Assembly: GCA_009829735.1 (NCBI GenBank) | Contig: CM020618.1 | Location: 38,602,894-38,666,893 of the forward strand | Origin: Pyropia yezoensis | Lineage: Eukaryota; Rhodophyta; Bangiophyceae; Bangiales; Bangiaceae | DNA: 64,000 bases | Direction of reading: 5' to 3' | Shown here: positions 12,104 to 21,891 of the stretch, in pieces | Layout: every line of letters starts with the position of its first letter | Position numbering within the stretch: the stretch's first letter is position 1 | The notes under the pieces: model-generated | What the model was told of the DNA's origin: nothing | Databases searched by the model: none | Seen by the model: only the letters and a program-made list of their open reading frames with translations | Made by a program: the position numbers and the translations under genes

Positions 12104-13896
12104 TGTGGTTTCCTTGGTTGGACGGAGGGCCGATCTAAAGAAAACTTTCTTGCCACGTTCTCATGAACTTGGAACCTGTAGCGGTCCTTTCATATTTTGG
12201 CTGCTGTTGAGGGCGCTTGTTGGCGCCATGCTGAGTGCACTTATTTTTTTCCGAGAATGGCTGTACGTATGATATGGGTTTTGGGCCACACTGATAAATA
12301 AGCATGCTATAAGCACCACTGTGCCGCTGCAAGGGGAGGGCGTCGGTCACAGGCGTTCCAAGACACGGTTGCGAGTTTGTGGTGTGAGTTCGTGGCCTCA
12401 CAAACTCGGCGCCACAAGGGCTCCGGCAGTCAATGACACCTGAGTATGTAGCGCGGTGGTTGATACATTTTCTTCCCACTTTGTATTACAAACGCGTATT
12501 GTCTACCTGGCCTGCCGGAACGGATATATACATAGAGTTGTGGGCAGGCAGAGCTCATTCGAGTGGTCCCTGTCTTGGGCCGTCCATAGGAGGCGCCAAA
12601 GCTCCACAGACGCACTGGCTGCATCGCCACGCCGACGGATGCGAGTGATCTTTAGTTGAGCGCCTGCGACGTGATCCGCCGCAGCGTGGGCGCTGGACAC
12701 CCCGGGCCGCGCTTTCCACTCTTCTGCCACCGTCCGTGTCACCCCGCCCCACCGAGACTACTCAGCCCCCCCCCCACACAGGACCTTCCCCCCCATGCGC
12801 CGGGACACGCCCCCTTCCGCCATCCCAGCGCGCGACCCCCCCCCCCGACCGCTAGAGAATCCGTCCTGCCACCTGCCCAGATGCCCGCCCCCTCAGTCCG
12901 TTCAGATAATCGCCCGGCGACCCCCTGGCAACGCGAGCACGTCTCCCCCTCCACCGCAGGAACCCCCTTCTCCGGTGCTGCTTCGCGCGAAAGATACCTT
13001 CGTCCAGCTTTGGGGAAACATACGAAAAGGCACAGCGTACGGTAGGACCGGGATAACTGTGGGCGGTGGGAAAAGAGAGAGCCGTGTAGTATCCCTGGCC
13101 TCGAATTGGCACCGACCCGGGATGACGACCAGGGGAAACAAGGTGCCACGACACGCCCACCGTGTGGGGAATGTTGGCGGCCGCGTCCCGTGCCCAGCAC
13201 CGGGATGCGGTGGACGACGCTACCCACACGTGAGAGAGGGACTTTTGATGAGTTTTTGCACACTTGTGAGGGACTTGGATTTCAAAGAATTGAGTGTGAG
13301 ATTAGTGAGGTAGAATAGAATTAGTGGTGATAGTGGCCCCCGATCTGACGAGGTTAGACTCGGGTCCGGCCACTTAGGGCTAAGGGGGGGCTACCAGGCC
13401 AACGTGCTGAGGCTCCCCCAGATGCACGTTGAGAGGGACAGGGAGGCGCCTTTGGCCCGCGCCCTCAGCAAAAGAGACAACTGCGCGTTTGCTTTCCTCT
13501 TCCCCGTGTGCACTACCGTGCATATCTGTCGGCCCTGCCGACAGGCACGTGGGGCAACAGGCGTACCACTCTCGTAGTTCCCCTTTCTTTGTTACCTGTC
13601 CCTTTTCCCCCGAGGGATACTGACACGTGCCTGAGTGGATCGAGTTTTCACCACAAGCCGTAAGGTTCAAATTCCCGCGCCAGACAGTGACGGGGGCGGC
13701 GGGAGGTGACTGTCTAGGTCCGTCAGTAACAATTTGTTCCCACGAGAGACCCTTTGGCACGAAAACTTCACGGTGTGGAGCACGCTTGATAGAAGGACGG
13801 CTGCTGCATGCCGCCGCGACACACACGTCACATGGCTTGGCCCCTCTTCCTTAGGGGGTAACCCTCGTTCCAGGACACATCTGAGTTCGCAGAAGT
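12104..13896. other. No recognisable gene
   Basis: Sequence of mixed composition with many short overlapping frames on both strands and no domain. There is a locally AT-richer stretch at 13240-13330 and a tRNA-like pair of A-box and B-box motifs at 13628-13675 that does not fold as a tRNA. I see nothing else. Confidence 0.4.
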
Positions 13897-14052
13897 GAGT
13901 TCGCGACGCTTCGTGGCGCGCTGGGATTGGCTGGTGGATTCCACGTGTCTGACGTCGAGTGTCGCGAACTCAAGCTGCCGCAGGATGCGGCGCCGCTTGC
14001 CGAAGGCCAAAGGCACTCGGTGCCGCATCGTGTGGCATTCTGAGTTCGCGAC
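13897..14052. promoter_or_regulatory. Repeated GAGTTCGCGAC motif, possible regulatory cluster
   Basis: GAGTTCGCGAC occurs at 13897-13907 and 14042-14052, with its reverse complement GTCGCGAACTC at 13961-13971. Between the first two copies lie a CACGTG hexamer (13952-13957) and an ATTGG (reverse CCAAT). The arrangement resembles a cluster of protein-binding sites, but no adjacent gene could be identified, so the role is inferred only. Confidence 0.3.
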
Positions 14053-15519
14053 ATCCGCCGTGGGACAGCATTTGCGACGCCAACTTCTTGTGAAATCCTA
14101 ATTTTTTGTTCCCAAATCAACTCCACAGGCCAGCGGATCTCGCGGCCGCAGGTCTTGTTTGCACATGACACAGCGAGGGGTCACGGCAAGAAATGCGGGG
14201 GTGCGCGTCTGCCTTCAACGACAGGGTGGCGCGTCCTCGCAGCCTTACACCGTCGCCCGGTTGTAGCTGCCACGCTGCGAGCTCCCGCCAAGCTGTCACG
14301 GTCTTCGGGACCTCTCCGCCCCAGCAACAGCCGATACCGTGCAGGGTCCGAGACATCCCTGGGCGGCGTCGGGCCGTTTCTGTCAACCCGTCTGTGCTAA
14401 GTTACGCGGGGGGGGTGGGGCGGGGAGCTCGCGGTACGCGCGCAAGGGGGCGCGGTGGTGAGAGAGAGGCACAGCCGTTTTTTTTGTTCGTGCGGGCTGC
14501 GTCGGTCGGAGGGGGTGCTGGATGTGGCGTTGCTTTCATATGTGCAGTTTGAGAGGTCGGTCTGTTCAAACGCGCTTTCCCTTCCTTGAGTTGTGCTGTC
14601 TGCCCCGCCCCTCCCCCCGCCCTCCCCTCCCCCCCCCCCCCCCCGTTGTTTGACTGCCACCGTGAGCATTCCCGCCATGCCGTTTTATTCCGCGCGCCAG
14701 CCCGGTCCCTGCTCCCCACTATGCGGTACAGGGTCAAAAACATCGCTGGCGGGAGCGAGTGGTCTTGGCCTACCAGTCGGAGCTCGCCGGGTGGTGGAGG
14801 ACTGGCACTGACCACCGATGCACCGGGTGTGAAGCGAGGCGCTACTAGTTGAGGTGTACGCCTCTTTGCTTGCCGCTCACACCTTCGTGTCTGTTCCCCC
14901 ACCCATCCCCCCCGCATCAGTTTTTGGTGTCGCAACCCACACTCCCGTCACGTTATCCTTTCGCTTGGCGGTTTCGGATGTCCGTTTCTTTTTGTGCGGG
15001 CTTCTGTTCCCTTTTGCTGTTTCCCGCCCACCCCCCCCCCTCCCGCTCTCATTTTCTGTTCCCACGAAGTTGTCCTTTTCCTCTGCTGTTTCAGATGGCA
15101 ATTTTATTGTATGCAGTTCTGCTTCCTTTCGTTGTGTGCTCTCTCCGACCACCCTTTCTCCGCCCTCGGTTTCTACCAGCACCCCCACCAAGATTTTCGC
15201 GCATTCTGCACATGTCTTTGCCGTCATCCTGCCAGTTGACGCACTAGGTTGAAGTGTATGCGGGCCATGTCGGGCACGCACCGGGGCTCCGCGCGGCTGG
15301 GGATGGGCTGCCGCTGTCCAGTTCGCGTGGGCACTGCGTGGCAGTTGTGAGCAAGCAGGCGCGGTGCAGCCGCGCTGGGTAGTGGCGCGTCGTGCGATGT
15401 CCGGGGAGTGCTGAGCGGGGCATTCTTCACCTGTTTGCCGTTCGATTTGTTTGTATTTCATTGCTTTCTGTCCCCCTCAGATGCTACGCCCCCCCCCCCC
15501 CCCGATGCCGGGCTGGCCG
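14053..15519. other. No recognisable gene
   Basis: Pyrimidine-rich plus strand (14600-15250) with several homopolymer C runs (14629-14644, 15488-15503). Both strands have short frames without domains. The rise in C/T content could reflect intronic or UTR sequence of an unresolved gene. Confidence 0.4.
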
Positions 15520-16365
15520 CCAGTGCTAAGGAAGAGTATTCCGAATCTGATGTGTGACTGGGATTCAACAATCGGTTGACCAAACGAAAAATTCCGTGAA
15601 AAAAACCACAAGGGTTGTGTCAGGAAATTGTTCGTTCGGTGTGACTCGTGGAACCCGGTACGTTCGTACTGCAATGCCCGTGGCAAGCCGAACGCAGGGG
15701 GCAACACGACTGCACAGTCGCCCCTCCGGTCTCTCCCGGTGGTGCCGAAGCCCACGCACTGTAAACTCGCGTCGGGGCACCCGGGGTGCTCCAAACCACG
15801 CGTTTCCCCGTCGCGCCGCCGGTAGGCACAAAACGGCCCAAAAACAAAGCATGGCTCTCGGAACAAAGCATAGGCGGGCGTGCGCACACTGAAGGAGGGC
15901 AGCCCCTGTTTGCCCCAAACAAAGGGGGTCCGGCGTGCGGCGCGTAGTGCGCGGCCCCAGCCGGCTCCAGACGCCACTTGGTCCGAGGGTCCGAGAGGCG
16001 TGCAAGCACGGTTTGATCGAGTCGACCGAGTCGGCCAGCCGGCTATCCAGTCACATCGCTCCAATGCTGCAGCGAGGTCAGTCTAACGGACTCGCCAACT
16101 GTGGCAGATGTGGCTCGTCATGGGTTCTGACGGTGGCGCCTTTCGACAGGCCTTGACGGGCTGTCGATGGCTGCTGTCGTCCGCCCAGCGGACGCCGTGA
16201 GACAGCGGCTGACTCATCTTGAATCTGGAGGGTACACCGCGTCGTGCTCCACAATACAAGGAGTTGATCCATGTTGCCAGGAGTTGGTTCGGCAGGATCT
16301 GTAATGAGAGGTTCCAGATTTTATCCCTTCGATATTAGGCATGGGATTAGGGGGGAAATCCGTAC
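15520..16365 (-). mobile_element. Diverged LTR and leader fragment related to element C
   Basis: 15520-15710 resembles 61815-62000, the internal leader of element C. About 15715-16365 resembles the C LTR (62270-63056), with clear blocks such as GGGGCACCC, AAAACAAAGCATG and CCAGCCGGCTCCA, and a similar LTR end near 16365. Orientation is as in C (minus). Identity by eye is far below that of C's own two LTRs, so this is an old fossil: a truncated 5' end of a related Ty3/gypsy element. No gag or pol is attached to it. Confidence 0.7.
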
Positions 16366-16689
16366 GCCCAGGCTGTCACGGGCGGCCTCCTTCACCTTCG
16401 GCGCAGTCTTGAGCTTTTGGATGGCCCTCTCAGTCGTAGCGTCCCGCACCATTGCCCTCCTGCGGGTCAAGAGCACGTGTCGGCGCCGGAGTAGCTCTAG
16501 AATCTGGGCGGACACAGCTGTACACGTTGATTCGGCGGTGCTCTCGCGGCACGTCTCTTGCTCGGTCAGCCCACGCGTCATGTTGATGTATCCGTTCAGA
16601 CAGGCGGCTTCCTTCTTCTCCTGCTCCTCCAAGACCGAAATGACTTGATCGATCTCCTGGATGTCTTCCTGCAAGTTGCGGTTCTCCAT
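16321..16689 (-). CDS. Small helical protein, unknown function (possibly truncated)
   Basis: A 122-codon minus-strand ORF begins with ATGG in a reasonable context (GTCATGG) and reads as a charged, coiled-coil-like protein. The N-terminus has heptad-like Leu/Ile/Val spacing (residues 1-30, EDIQEIDQVISVLEEQEKK), followed by an Arg-rich helical stretch (LLRRRHVLLTRRRAMVRD, about 66-83). This composition is unlike the Ala/Pro noise in neighbouring shadow frames, which favours a real gene. Its last dozen or so codons fall inside the old LTR fragment (15520-16365). The C-terminus therefore seems to come from the insertion, and the native gene may have been longer. It is head to head with the RRM gene at 17801. 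I do not recognise the family. Confidence 0.45.
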   Translation of the reverse strand: MENRNLQEDIQEIDQVISVLEEQEKKEAACLNGYINMTRGLTEQETCRESTAESTCTAVSAQILELLRRRHVLLTRRRAMVRDATTERAIQKLKTAPKVKEAARDSLGVRISPLIPCLISKG

Positions 16690-17800
16690 GACGGCAGCGG
16701 TGGCCGAAAGAAGCTTCTACGAAGTAAGCGACGGAAGCGGCCGCGCGCAGCAGCGGCAGCAGCGCCAAGAGGACGAGACCGGAAGCTTCGGCCGTAATCG
16801 ACGACGTCAGGTGCAAGCAAACGCAGTGACGGAAGGTTCACGCAGCGAATGTCGCACGGTAGCAAAGGCAGAGTGCCGTGGCAAGCTGTCTCAGCTTAGG
16901 AATGTATTGCTATGTGCCGAATTTTGGTCAACCCGAATAAGAACATAAGCTCATGAACTCGAGGTTGAGCCAATGGCGTGCCAGTGTCCTGGAAGTAACC
17001 AATAGAGTGCTGTGGCGCTCAGATCCCCGGAAGCATTTTGTTGGCTGCGGTGACCGTGAGTCTCGAACTCAACGCTGATTGGTCTCTTTTCTCGTCCGAT
17101 CACGGTCATATCTCCTCCATCACATGCGGCGTCCCCAGCAGGTCTCCGGAGATCAGTTGTGCAGCTGGTAACTGGTGCCGATGTGGTCGGGAATTCCCCT
17201 GGAAATCTCAGATCCTCTGTGTGCTCTTCAACGGAGCCCCATGCGGAGCTGTCATTGGTCGGAGCAGAACCAGCTGTGGTCAGAGGGGCCTCATCTGAGG
17301 CATGCCATTGGTCATCTGCAGATTGTTTGTGTTCCTGTCCGGATCGGCCTGAATTGGACACTCAGCAGTAGGTCCATCAGGTTGCTCATCAGCGCATGTA
17401 AAGCCACCAAATCAAGTATTGCTGTTTTCCCATTTTTGTCCGACCTGATCAAAGTCAAGACTGGGTCCGGGTCAACTTCCCATTGGTCGATGGGCTGCTT
17501 CCAATTGCTGTGTGGTTGTTTCCCAGATTTGATCTTGGTCTTGACTTCGACCGCATCCGACAAGTTTGGGACAGCAGCAATATAAAGACGCTAATCCGGA
17601 AGTTCCGTCAAACTACAGTACTGTGCGGATCCAGGTGTTGAGCACGGCCGGCGCCGCCGGCGTCTTCGTCGCGTTTCCTTCCTCTCTACGCTCGCCCTGT
17701 CGCCTCGCTGCGGTCCGAGGCCCGCGCCGCGCTCTCTCCTGCCCTCCTGTCGCGCCCTTTCACCTTGTCCCCCTCCTCTGTTTTCTCTGTGGTGTGCACC
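16690..17800. promoter_or_regulatory. Shared intergenic promoter region with repeated CCAAT-type boxes
   Basis: This 1.1-kb spacer lies between two divergent genes. ATTGGTC (reverse-orientation CCAAT with a fixed flank) occurs four times at 17078-17084, 17254-17260, 17307-17313 and 17482-17488. Forward CCAAT occurs at 16970-16974, 16999-17003 and 17501-17505. The sequence is clearly less GC-rich than the flanking coding DNA. The pattern fits an NF-Y-type promoter serving the plus-strand gene and perhaps the minus-strand ORF; that role is inference. Confidence 0.55.
17581..17586 (+). promoter_or_regulatory. TATA box of the RRM gene
   Basis: TATAAA, 215-220 nt upstream of the ATG at 17801 and downstream of the CCAAT-type cluster. 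A start site some 25-35 nt further on would leave a 5' UTR of about 190 nt. Confidence 0.6.
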
Positions 17801-20059
17801 ATGGCTTCCGCGATCTCTTGTGCCCTCCGCCGGGGGCTGGCCCTCCACCGCTCCGCGCTGGTACCTGCCCGCGGCACCTCGCCGGCCCCAGCCGCCGCCG
17901 CTGCCGCCGCTGCCGCAGCCACCACCAGGCGGTGGCAGTCGTCGTCGGGAGGAACGACCGCGGTGTCTGGCGGGGAGACTCCGACGGGCGGCGCCGCCGA
18001 GCCGTCGCCTGCAGACGCCGCGCCCGGTCCCGCAGGGGGTGACACCGCCGATGCGGCCGGCGCGTCGGCTGCGGGCGTGGTCACTGACGCCGAGGCGGGT
18101 GCTGGTGACGGTGGCGGCGGCGGCGCCGCCGCTGCCGCTGCCGCTGACGCCACGCACCCTCATGACGCTGCCAACGCTGCCGACGTGGACGCTCCGACCT
18201 CCCCCACAACGGCGACCGCTGACGGCGGTGACGGCGTGCGCAGCGCCGCCGCGGACGCTGCCACCGGCGGCAATGAGGCGCCCGGCGCTGCTGTCGTCGA
18301 CGACGCCGAGGCGACTGCCGAGGCTGCCGACGGGGCGGCGCCGGCACCCACCCGCAGGGACCGCGGCGGCGGCGGCAACGGCCGCGGCCGCACGCCCAAC
18401 CCCCTGCGCCTCATCCCAAGCCGCAAGTCGCAGCGCGTGTCGTCGGCGGCGGGCCGATCGCCGCGGGATCACCCAATGCCGGCGGGGGTGCGGGACCCGA
18501 CCGAGCGCCGCTTCCTGCTCCTCCGCGGTGCGTCGGGGGTGGCGTCACGCGCAGACGTGGCGCTCTTCCTCACATCGGCGGGCGTACGCTCCGCGACGGT
18601 GCCCCGGGGGGAGGCAAAGGCGGCCGTCGTCGCCGCTGAGCCCGGGCCATCTCCACGTGCCTCCGCCACTGGCCGCACGGACGACACCCCCGATGCGGAT
18701 GCGGGCGCCGACGCCGACGCCGCCCCGGCCGACGCTGGCGCTGCCGCCGCGGACGCTTCTGCGGCTGCCGCTAACGCGGACGCGGACGCGTCGCCGACGG
18801 CGGCAGCGGCGGCGGCGCCGTCGATGGCGGTTGGCCTCGCCGCCGCCCTGTCCCCGCCCAGTGACGCGGCGGTGGTGGCGGCGTCACGCATCGCGCGGCT
18901 GTCGTTTAGCCTCCTCCACAACCGCTCCGACTGGCTGGTGGAGCTCCCGTCGGCGGCCGCCGCCGAAGACGCGGTCGCCCGCACGCAGGGGCGGGTGCTT
19001 GGGCTGATGCTCGCCCGCTCCGCGGCGGTGAATGCCTATGTGGTTGCCGCCGAGGGCGGCGCCTCGTTCCTCGCACAGGCCCCTTACCCGGGTGAGGAGG
19101 CCCCCGTAGGGCGGGGGGGCGCCGACGGCGCCGGCACGGGCCCCGCTGACGCTGCGGCCGCGTCGGCGGCAGGCCCGCGGGAGGCGACGGCGGGGGGGGG
19201 GGGTGCCGGTGGCCGCCGCCGCCGCGGTGGGGGTGCCGCCGCCGGGCGGTCGGTCGGCACGGGCGGGGGCATCTTTCCAAAGTTTGAGGACCGCGCCCGG
19301 GCGGTGGTGGTGCGCTCCCGCGTGCCGCTGGGCGGCACGGACATTTTTAGCCTCTTTTCGGGCTACGAGGTCGCCCGCGTGGTCGGCGACCCGAACGTGT
19401 CCAAGGCGGTACGTTGGCGGGGGGGGAGTCTGGGGGGGGGATGGGGGGGGTGGCGCCCACGGGCGTTGACTGCGGGTGTTGGCGAGTGCGCGGGGGGTGG
19501 GTGGTCGGACTGGTGGCGGGCGGTGGGGGGGAGGGGGGGGGGGGGTGGCGGAAGGGGGGCGGGCGCCGCTGCCTGTGGCTGTGCTCCGCTCGCGCGCTGC
19601 CGCACGTGTGGAAAGGGAGCTGGGGAGGGCTGGGCGGGCGGGCCGGCGGCGGCAGCAGGGCAACCCACCGTCCCCGGCGCCGGCGGGTGGCCGCTCGCCG
19701 TTGTCTGCCGCCGCCGCCGCCTCGCCCGCTCCGACGACGTGCCCCGTGGGCAGCGACTGACGGACCACCGGACCCGTCCCGCCGCTGTGCGCCTGCCTTT
19801 TCCGCCCGCTCGATGTTTCTTCTGGTGGATTTTCCCTCTCATGGATATCTGTGTGCGCCCGCCGCCCGCTCAACCCCCTTCCCCCCTTCCGCCCGTACTT
19901 CCCTTCCCCTTGCCCTTCCTCCCCGTTTCATCCCCCCCCCTACTACAGGTGCTAGTGCTGATGCGCACCGCCGAGGAGGCGGAGCGGGTGGCGATGGACA
20001 AGTGCCATGGCGGTGCGTCGGTGGGGGGTATGAACGTCAACGTGCGGCTCTTCCAGTAA
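17801..20059 (+). CDS. Mitochondrion-targeted RRM-like RNA-binding protein (2 exons)
   Basis: Exon 1 is 17801-19408 and exon 2 is 19949-20059, giving 572 residues. The start is in a near-perfect context (CACCATGG). The N-terminus is Arg/Ala/Ser-rich without acidic residues and contains TTRRWQSSS at 41-49, a typical mitochondrial presequence and cleavage region. Residues about 235-270 (RRFLLLRG...) look like the beta1-alpha1 of an RRM. After a long Ala/Asp-rich low-complexity stretch, residues about 361-420 (LVELPSAAAAEDAV) resemble a beta-alpha-beta segment. Residues about 498-572 form the clearest RRM-like unit, split by the intron: RAVVVRSRVP, then VLVLMRTAEEAERVAM, ending NVNVRLFQ. Intervening parts are Gly/Arg-rich (GGRRRRGGG), as in RNA-binding linkers. 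Role inferred: organellar RNA processing or translation. The aromatic RNP residues are weak, so the fold rather than canonical RNA contacts is what I see. Confidence 0.8.
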   Translation: MASAISCALRRGLALHRSALVPARGTSPAPAAAAAAAAAATTRRWQSSSGGTTAVSGGETPTGGAAEPSPADAAPGPAGGDTADAAGASAAGVVTDAEAGAGDGGGGGAAAAAAADATHPHDAANAADVDAPTSPTTATADGGDGVRSAAADAATGGNEAPGAAVVDDAEATAEAADGAAPAPTRRDRGGGGNGRGRTPNPLRLIPSRKSQRVSSAAGRSPRDHPMPAGVRDPTERRFLLLRGASGVASRADVALFLTSAGVRSATVPRGEAKAAVVAAEPGPSPRASATGRTDDTPDADAGADADAAPADAGAAAADASAAAANADADASPTAAAAAAPSMAVGLAAALSPPSDAAVVAASRIARLSFSLLHNRSDWLVELPSAAAAEDAVARTQGRVLGLMLARSAAVNAYVVAAEGGASFLAQAPYPGEEAPVGRGGADGAGTGPADAAAASAAGPREATAGGGGAGGRRRRGGGAAAGRSVGTGGGIFPKFEDRARAVVVRSRVPLGGTDIFSLFSGYEVARVVGDPNVSKAVRWRGGSLGGGWGGWRPRALTAGVGECAGGGWSDWWRAVGGRGGGGGGRGAGAAACGCAPLARCRTCGKGAGEGWAGGPAAAAGQPTVPGAGGWPLAVVCRRRRLARSDDVPRGQRLTDHRTRPAAVRLPFPPARCFFWWIFPLMDICVRPPPAQPPSPLPPVLPFPLPFLPVSSPPLLQVLVLMRTAEEAERVAMDKCHGGASVGGMNVNVRLFQ
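19409..19948 (+). other. Intron of the RRM gene
   Basis: Donor GCG|GTACGT at 19409 and acceptor CTACTACAG| at 19948, preceded by a long pyrimidine tract (19860-19945). Phase 0, 540 nt, a multiple of three, and free of stops in the exon frame. Retention would therefore insert 180 residues inside the terminal RRM rather than truncate the protein. Confidence 0.8.
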
Positions 20060-20135
20060 AGAGGGTAGCGGGCAGGCCGTAGCGTACGCGGCCAGCCCCG
20101 CGGCCGACAGGGAAACGGATCGCTCGCCCGCCTGA

Positions 20136-20206
20136 CCGCCCGCCCGGCCGGCCGCCCGGCCGCCCGCCCGGCCGCCCGCCCGGCCGCCCGCCCGGCCGCC
20201 CGCCCG
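20136..20206. repeat. GC minisatellite, 12-bp unit CCGCCCGCCCGG
   Basis: About six tandem copies of a 12-bp GC-only unit, starting some 75 bp after the RRM gene stop codon. It lies in the probable 3' UTR or just beyond it. Confidence 0.85.
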
Positions 20207-20629
20207 TGGGTGCGCGGGGGGCTCCCACGTCTCCCTGCGTGGCGGCGGGCGCGTTACAGGAAGCACGCCTTGCCGCTGTGGGGGCGGCGCTGGGGAGGGG
20301 GGACTGGTCGACCCTCCGCCGTCGACGCGGTCTGGTGTCGGCCGGCGGGCGCGCGCCGCCACCCCACCGGCGGCCGTTTCCCAGAGCAAAAGAAGAAGAA
20401 AAGGGAGGCACAGCCACGCACGTCACGTATAAAGAACCCTCCGGTCCTTGCTACTCCCCTCCCCCCCCCCCCCCCCCCCACGCCCCCGCCGCTGGTGCCA
20501 AACGGGTGGGCGCGTGCCACCGGCGGGTGGACGGGCGGTGCCCGCCGCTCGCCCCGCCCGGCCACGGCCGACCGTGCCGTCCCCGTCCCACCCCCCCCCC
20601 CCGCTCTGCCTGCCCCACCGCCACACCGC
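20207..20629. other. Intergenic GC-rich stretch
   Basis: Includes an A-rich patch (AAAAGAAGAAGAAAAGG, 20388-20404) and a C run (20460-20479). No gene can be supported on either strand. Confidence 0.4.
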
Positions 20630-20739
20630 TCACCGCCCCTCACAGCACACGGCGGCGGCCACGGCGGCGGCCGCCGCCACCGCCGCCGCCGCCGCCACCC
20701 CCGCCCCACACCGTCGCCGCCGCCCCCCACCCCGCCCGC

Positions 20740-20770
<31 letters not shown>

Positions 20771-21011
20771 ACGCGGCGCGCACGGGGGGGGGCGCAAAGA
20801 GGGACGGCACCCCCACCCCCACCCCCCCCACCCGCCGCCGTCGCCGCCGCCGCCGCCGCCTCCCCCCGTGCGGGGGGCGCCGCCGCCGCCGCCGCCGAGG
20901 GGGGCGCCGCCGCCGCCGAGGGTGGCGCCGCCGCCGCCGCCACCGCCGGCGGTGGCGCCCATCTGGGACTCGCGCTCGGGCGTCCTTGGGGGGGGACCCG
21001 CACCCCCACCA

Positions 21012-21042
<31 letters not shown>

Positions 21043-21420
21043 GGGCGGGCCAGCGGCCGCCGCCCGCGGCGCGGGGCGGGGGCGTGTGGAGGGTGGTGAG
21101 GTCGGGGGGCGGCAGCGGCGGGCTGTGGCTGCCGCCGCCGCCGCCGCTGCCGTCGGCGCCGCCGCCAACCGCAGCGCCGGCCGCCACCGCCGGCGGGGGT
21201 GGGGTGTGGGCGCCGTCGTCTGCGGCGGGGGGGGCGGCGGCGGGGGCGGTCGGCGCCACGGCGGCCGCCGCCCACCAGGGGCGCTTGGCCGGCAGCCGCG
21301 CGGGCGGCGGCGGCGGGGCGGGGCAGCCGCCGCCGCGCAGGGCGGCGGCCGCCGCGGCCGCCACCCGCGCGCGGGGCGCCTTGGCCCGCCGGGCGGTGTG
21401 GAAGCTCCCCTGCGTCAGGG
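20630..21420 (-). CDS. Possible further exon of the minus-strand disordered-protein gene
   Basis: On the minus strand an acceptor-like ...CCTGACGCAG (ending near 21409) is preceded by a long pyrimidine tract (21410-21480) and followed by an open frame beginning GSFHTARRAKAPRARV. The frame continues through Ala/Pro/Gly-rich sequence to a stop at 20630. The non-repetitive part (LPAKRPWWAAAAVAPTAP) looks protein-like. The neighbouring frame on the same strand is also open, so exon limits and even the frame in the Gly-rich tail are uncertain. I infer that it belongs with the gene starting at 23958, but no splice pair proves this. Confidence 0.3.
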
Positions 21421-21891
21421 CCCGCCCGCAGGGAGGGGGGGCAGGGGGGGGGGAGGGGGAGGGGGGGGGGAGGGGGGCGGGGTCTGTGCACCGCCGCCGC
21501 CCTTTGTACGTCCTGCGTGGCAGTGGGGGAAGGGGGAAGGGGGAGGGGGGAGGGGGGAGGGAGGTGGCGTGCAGGGTTGCAAGACCCCGACGGCGCGCGG
21601 CGAGCAGGGAGGGCGGGACGGGGTGGGAGCGCAGAGGGGCCAAGAAGAGAAGAGGTCACCACGGGTATAGAGGGCCAGCCATGGTGGAGATAAACGTCGA
21701 GCATGAGTGGGCCGCCGACAACGCCATCGTCTCCCCCCATCCACCTCCTCCCCCCCCCCTTTTCTTTTCTCCTCTCAGGACGTCCCCAACCGGTATGTAC
21801 CCCTACGTACCTCCCCCCCGCCACGCCAACCCCTGCCCCACCAAAATCCCCCCCCCCCCCCCCCAACCCCGCCGCCCCGTCCCCCCGCCCC

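Noticed and set aside
11739-12272. Plus-strand 177-codon ORF
   Set aside because: No domain, and it crosses the 12051-12103 hairpin and homopolymer runs.
13628-13675. tRNA-like A box (TGCCTGAGTGGA) and B box (GGTTCAAATTCC)
   Set aside because: Spacing between the boxes is too short (24 nt), the T-arm has mismatches and no acceptor stem pairs. It may be a decayed tRNA or SINE head, but it is not supportable as a gene.
17591-19873. Minus-strand and alternative plus-strand frames over the RRM gene
   Set aside because: Antisense or out-of-frame shadows; Kozak context, presequence, intron and RRM all agree on a single plus-strand frame.
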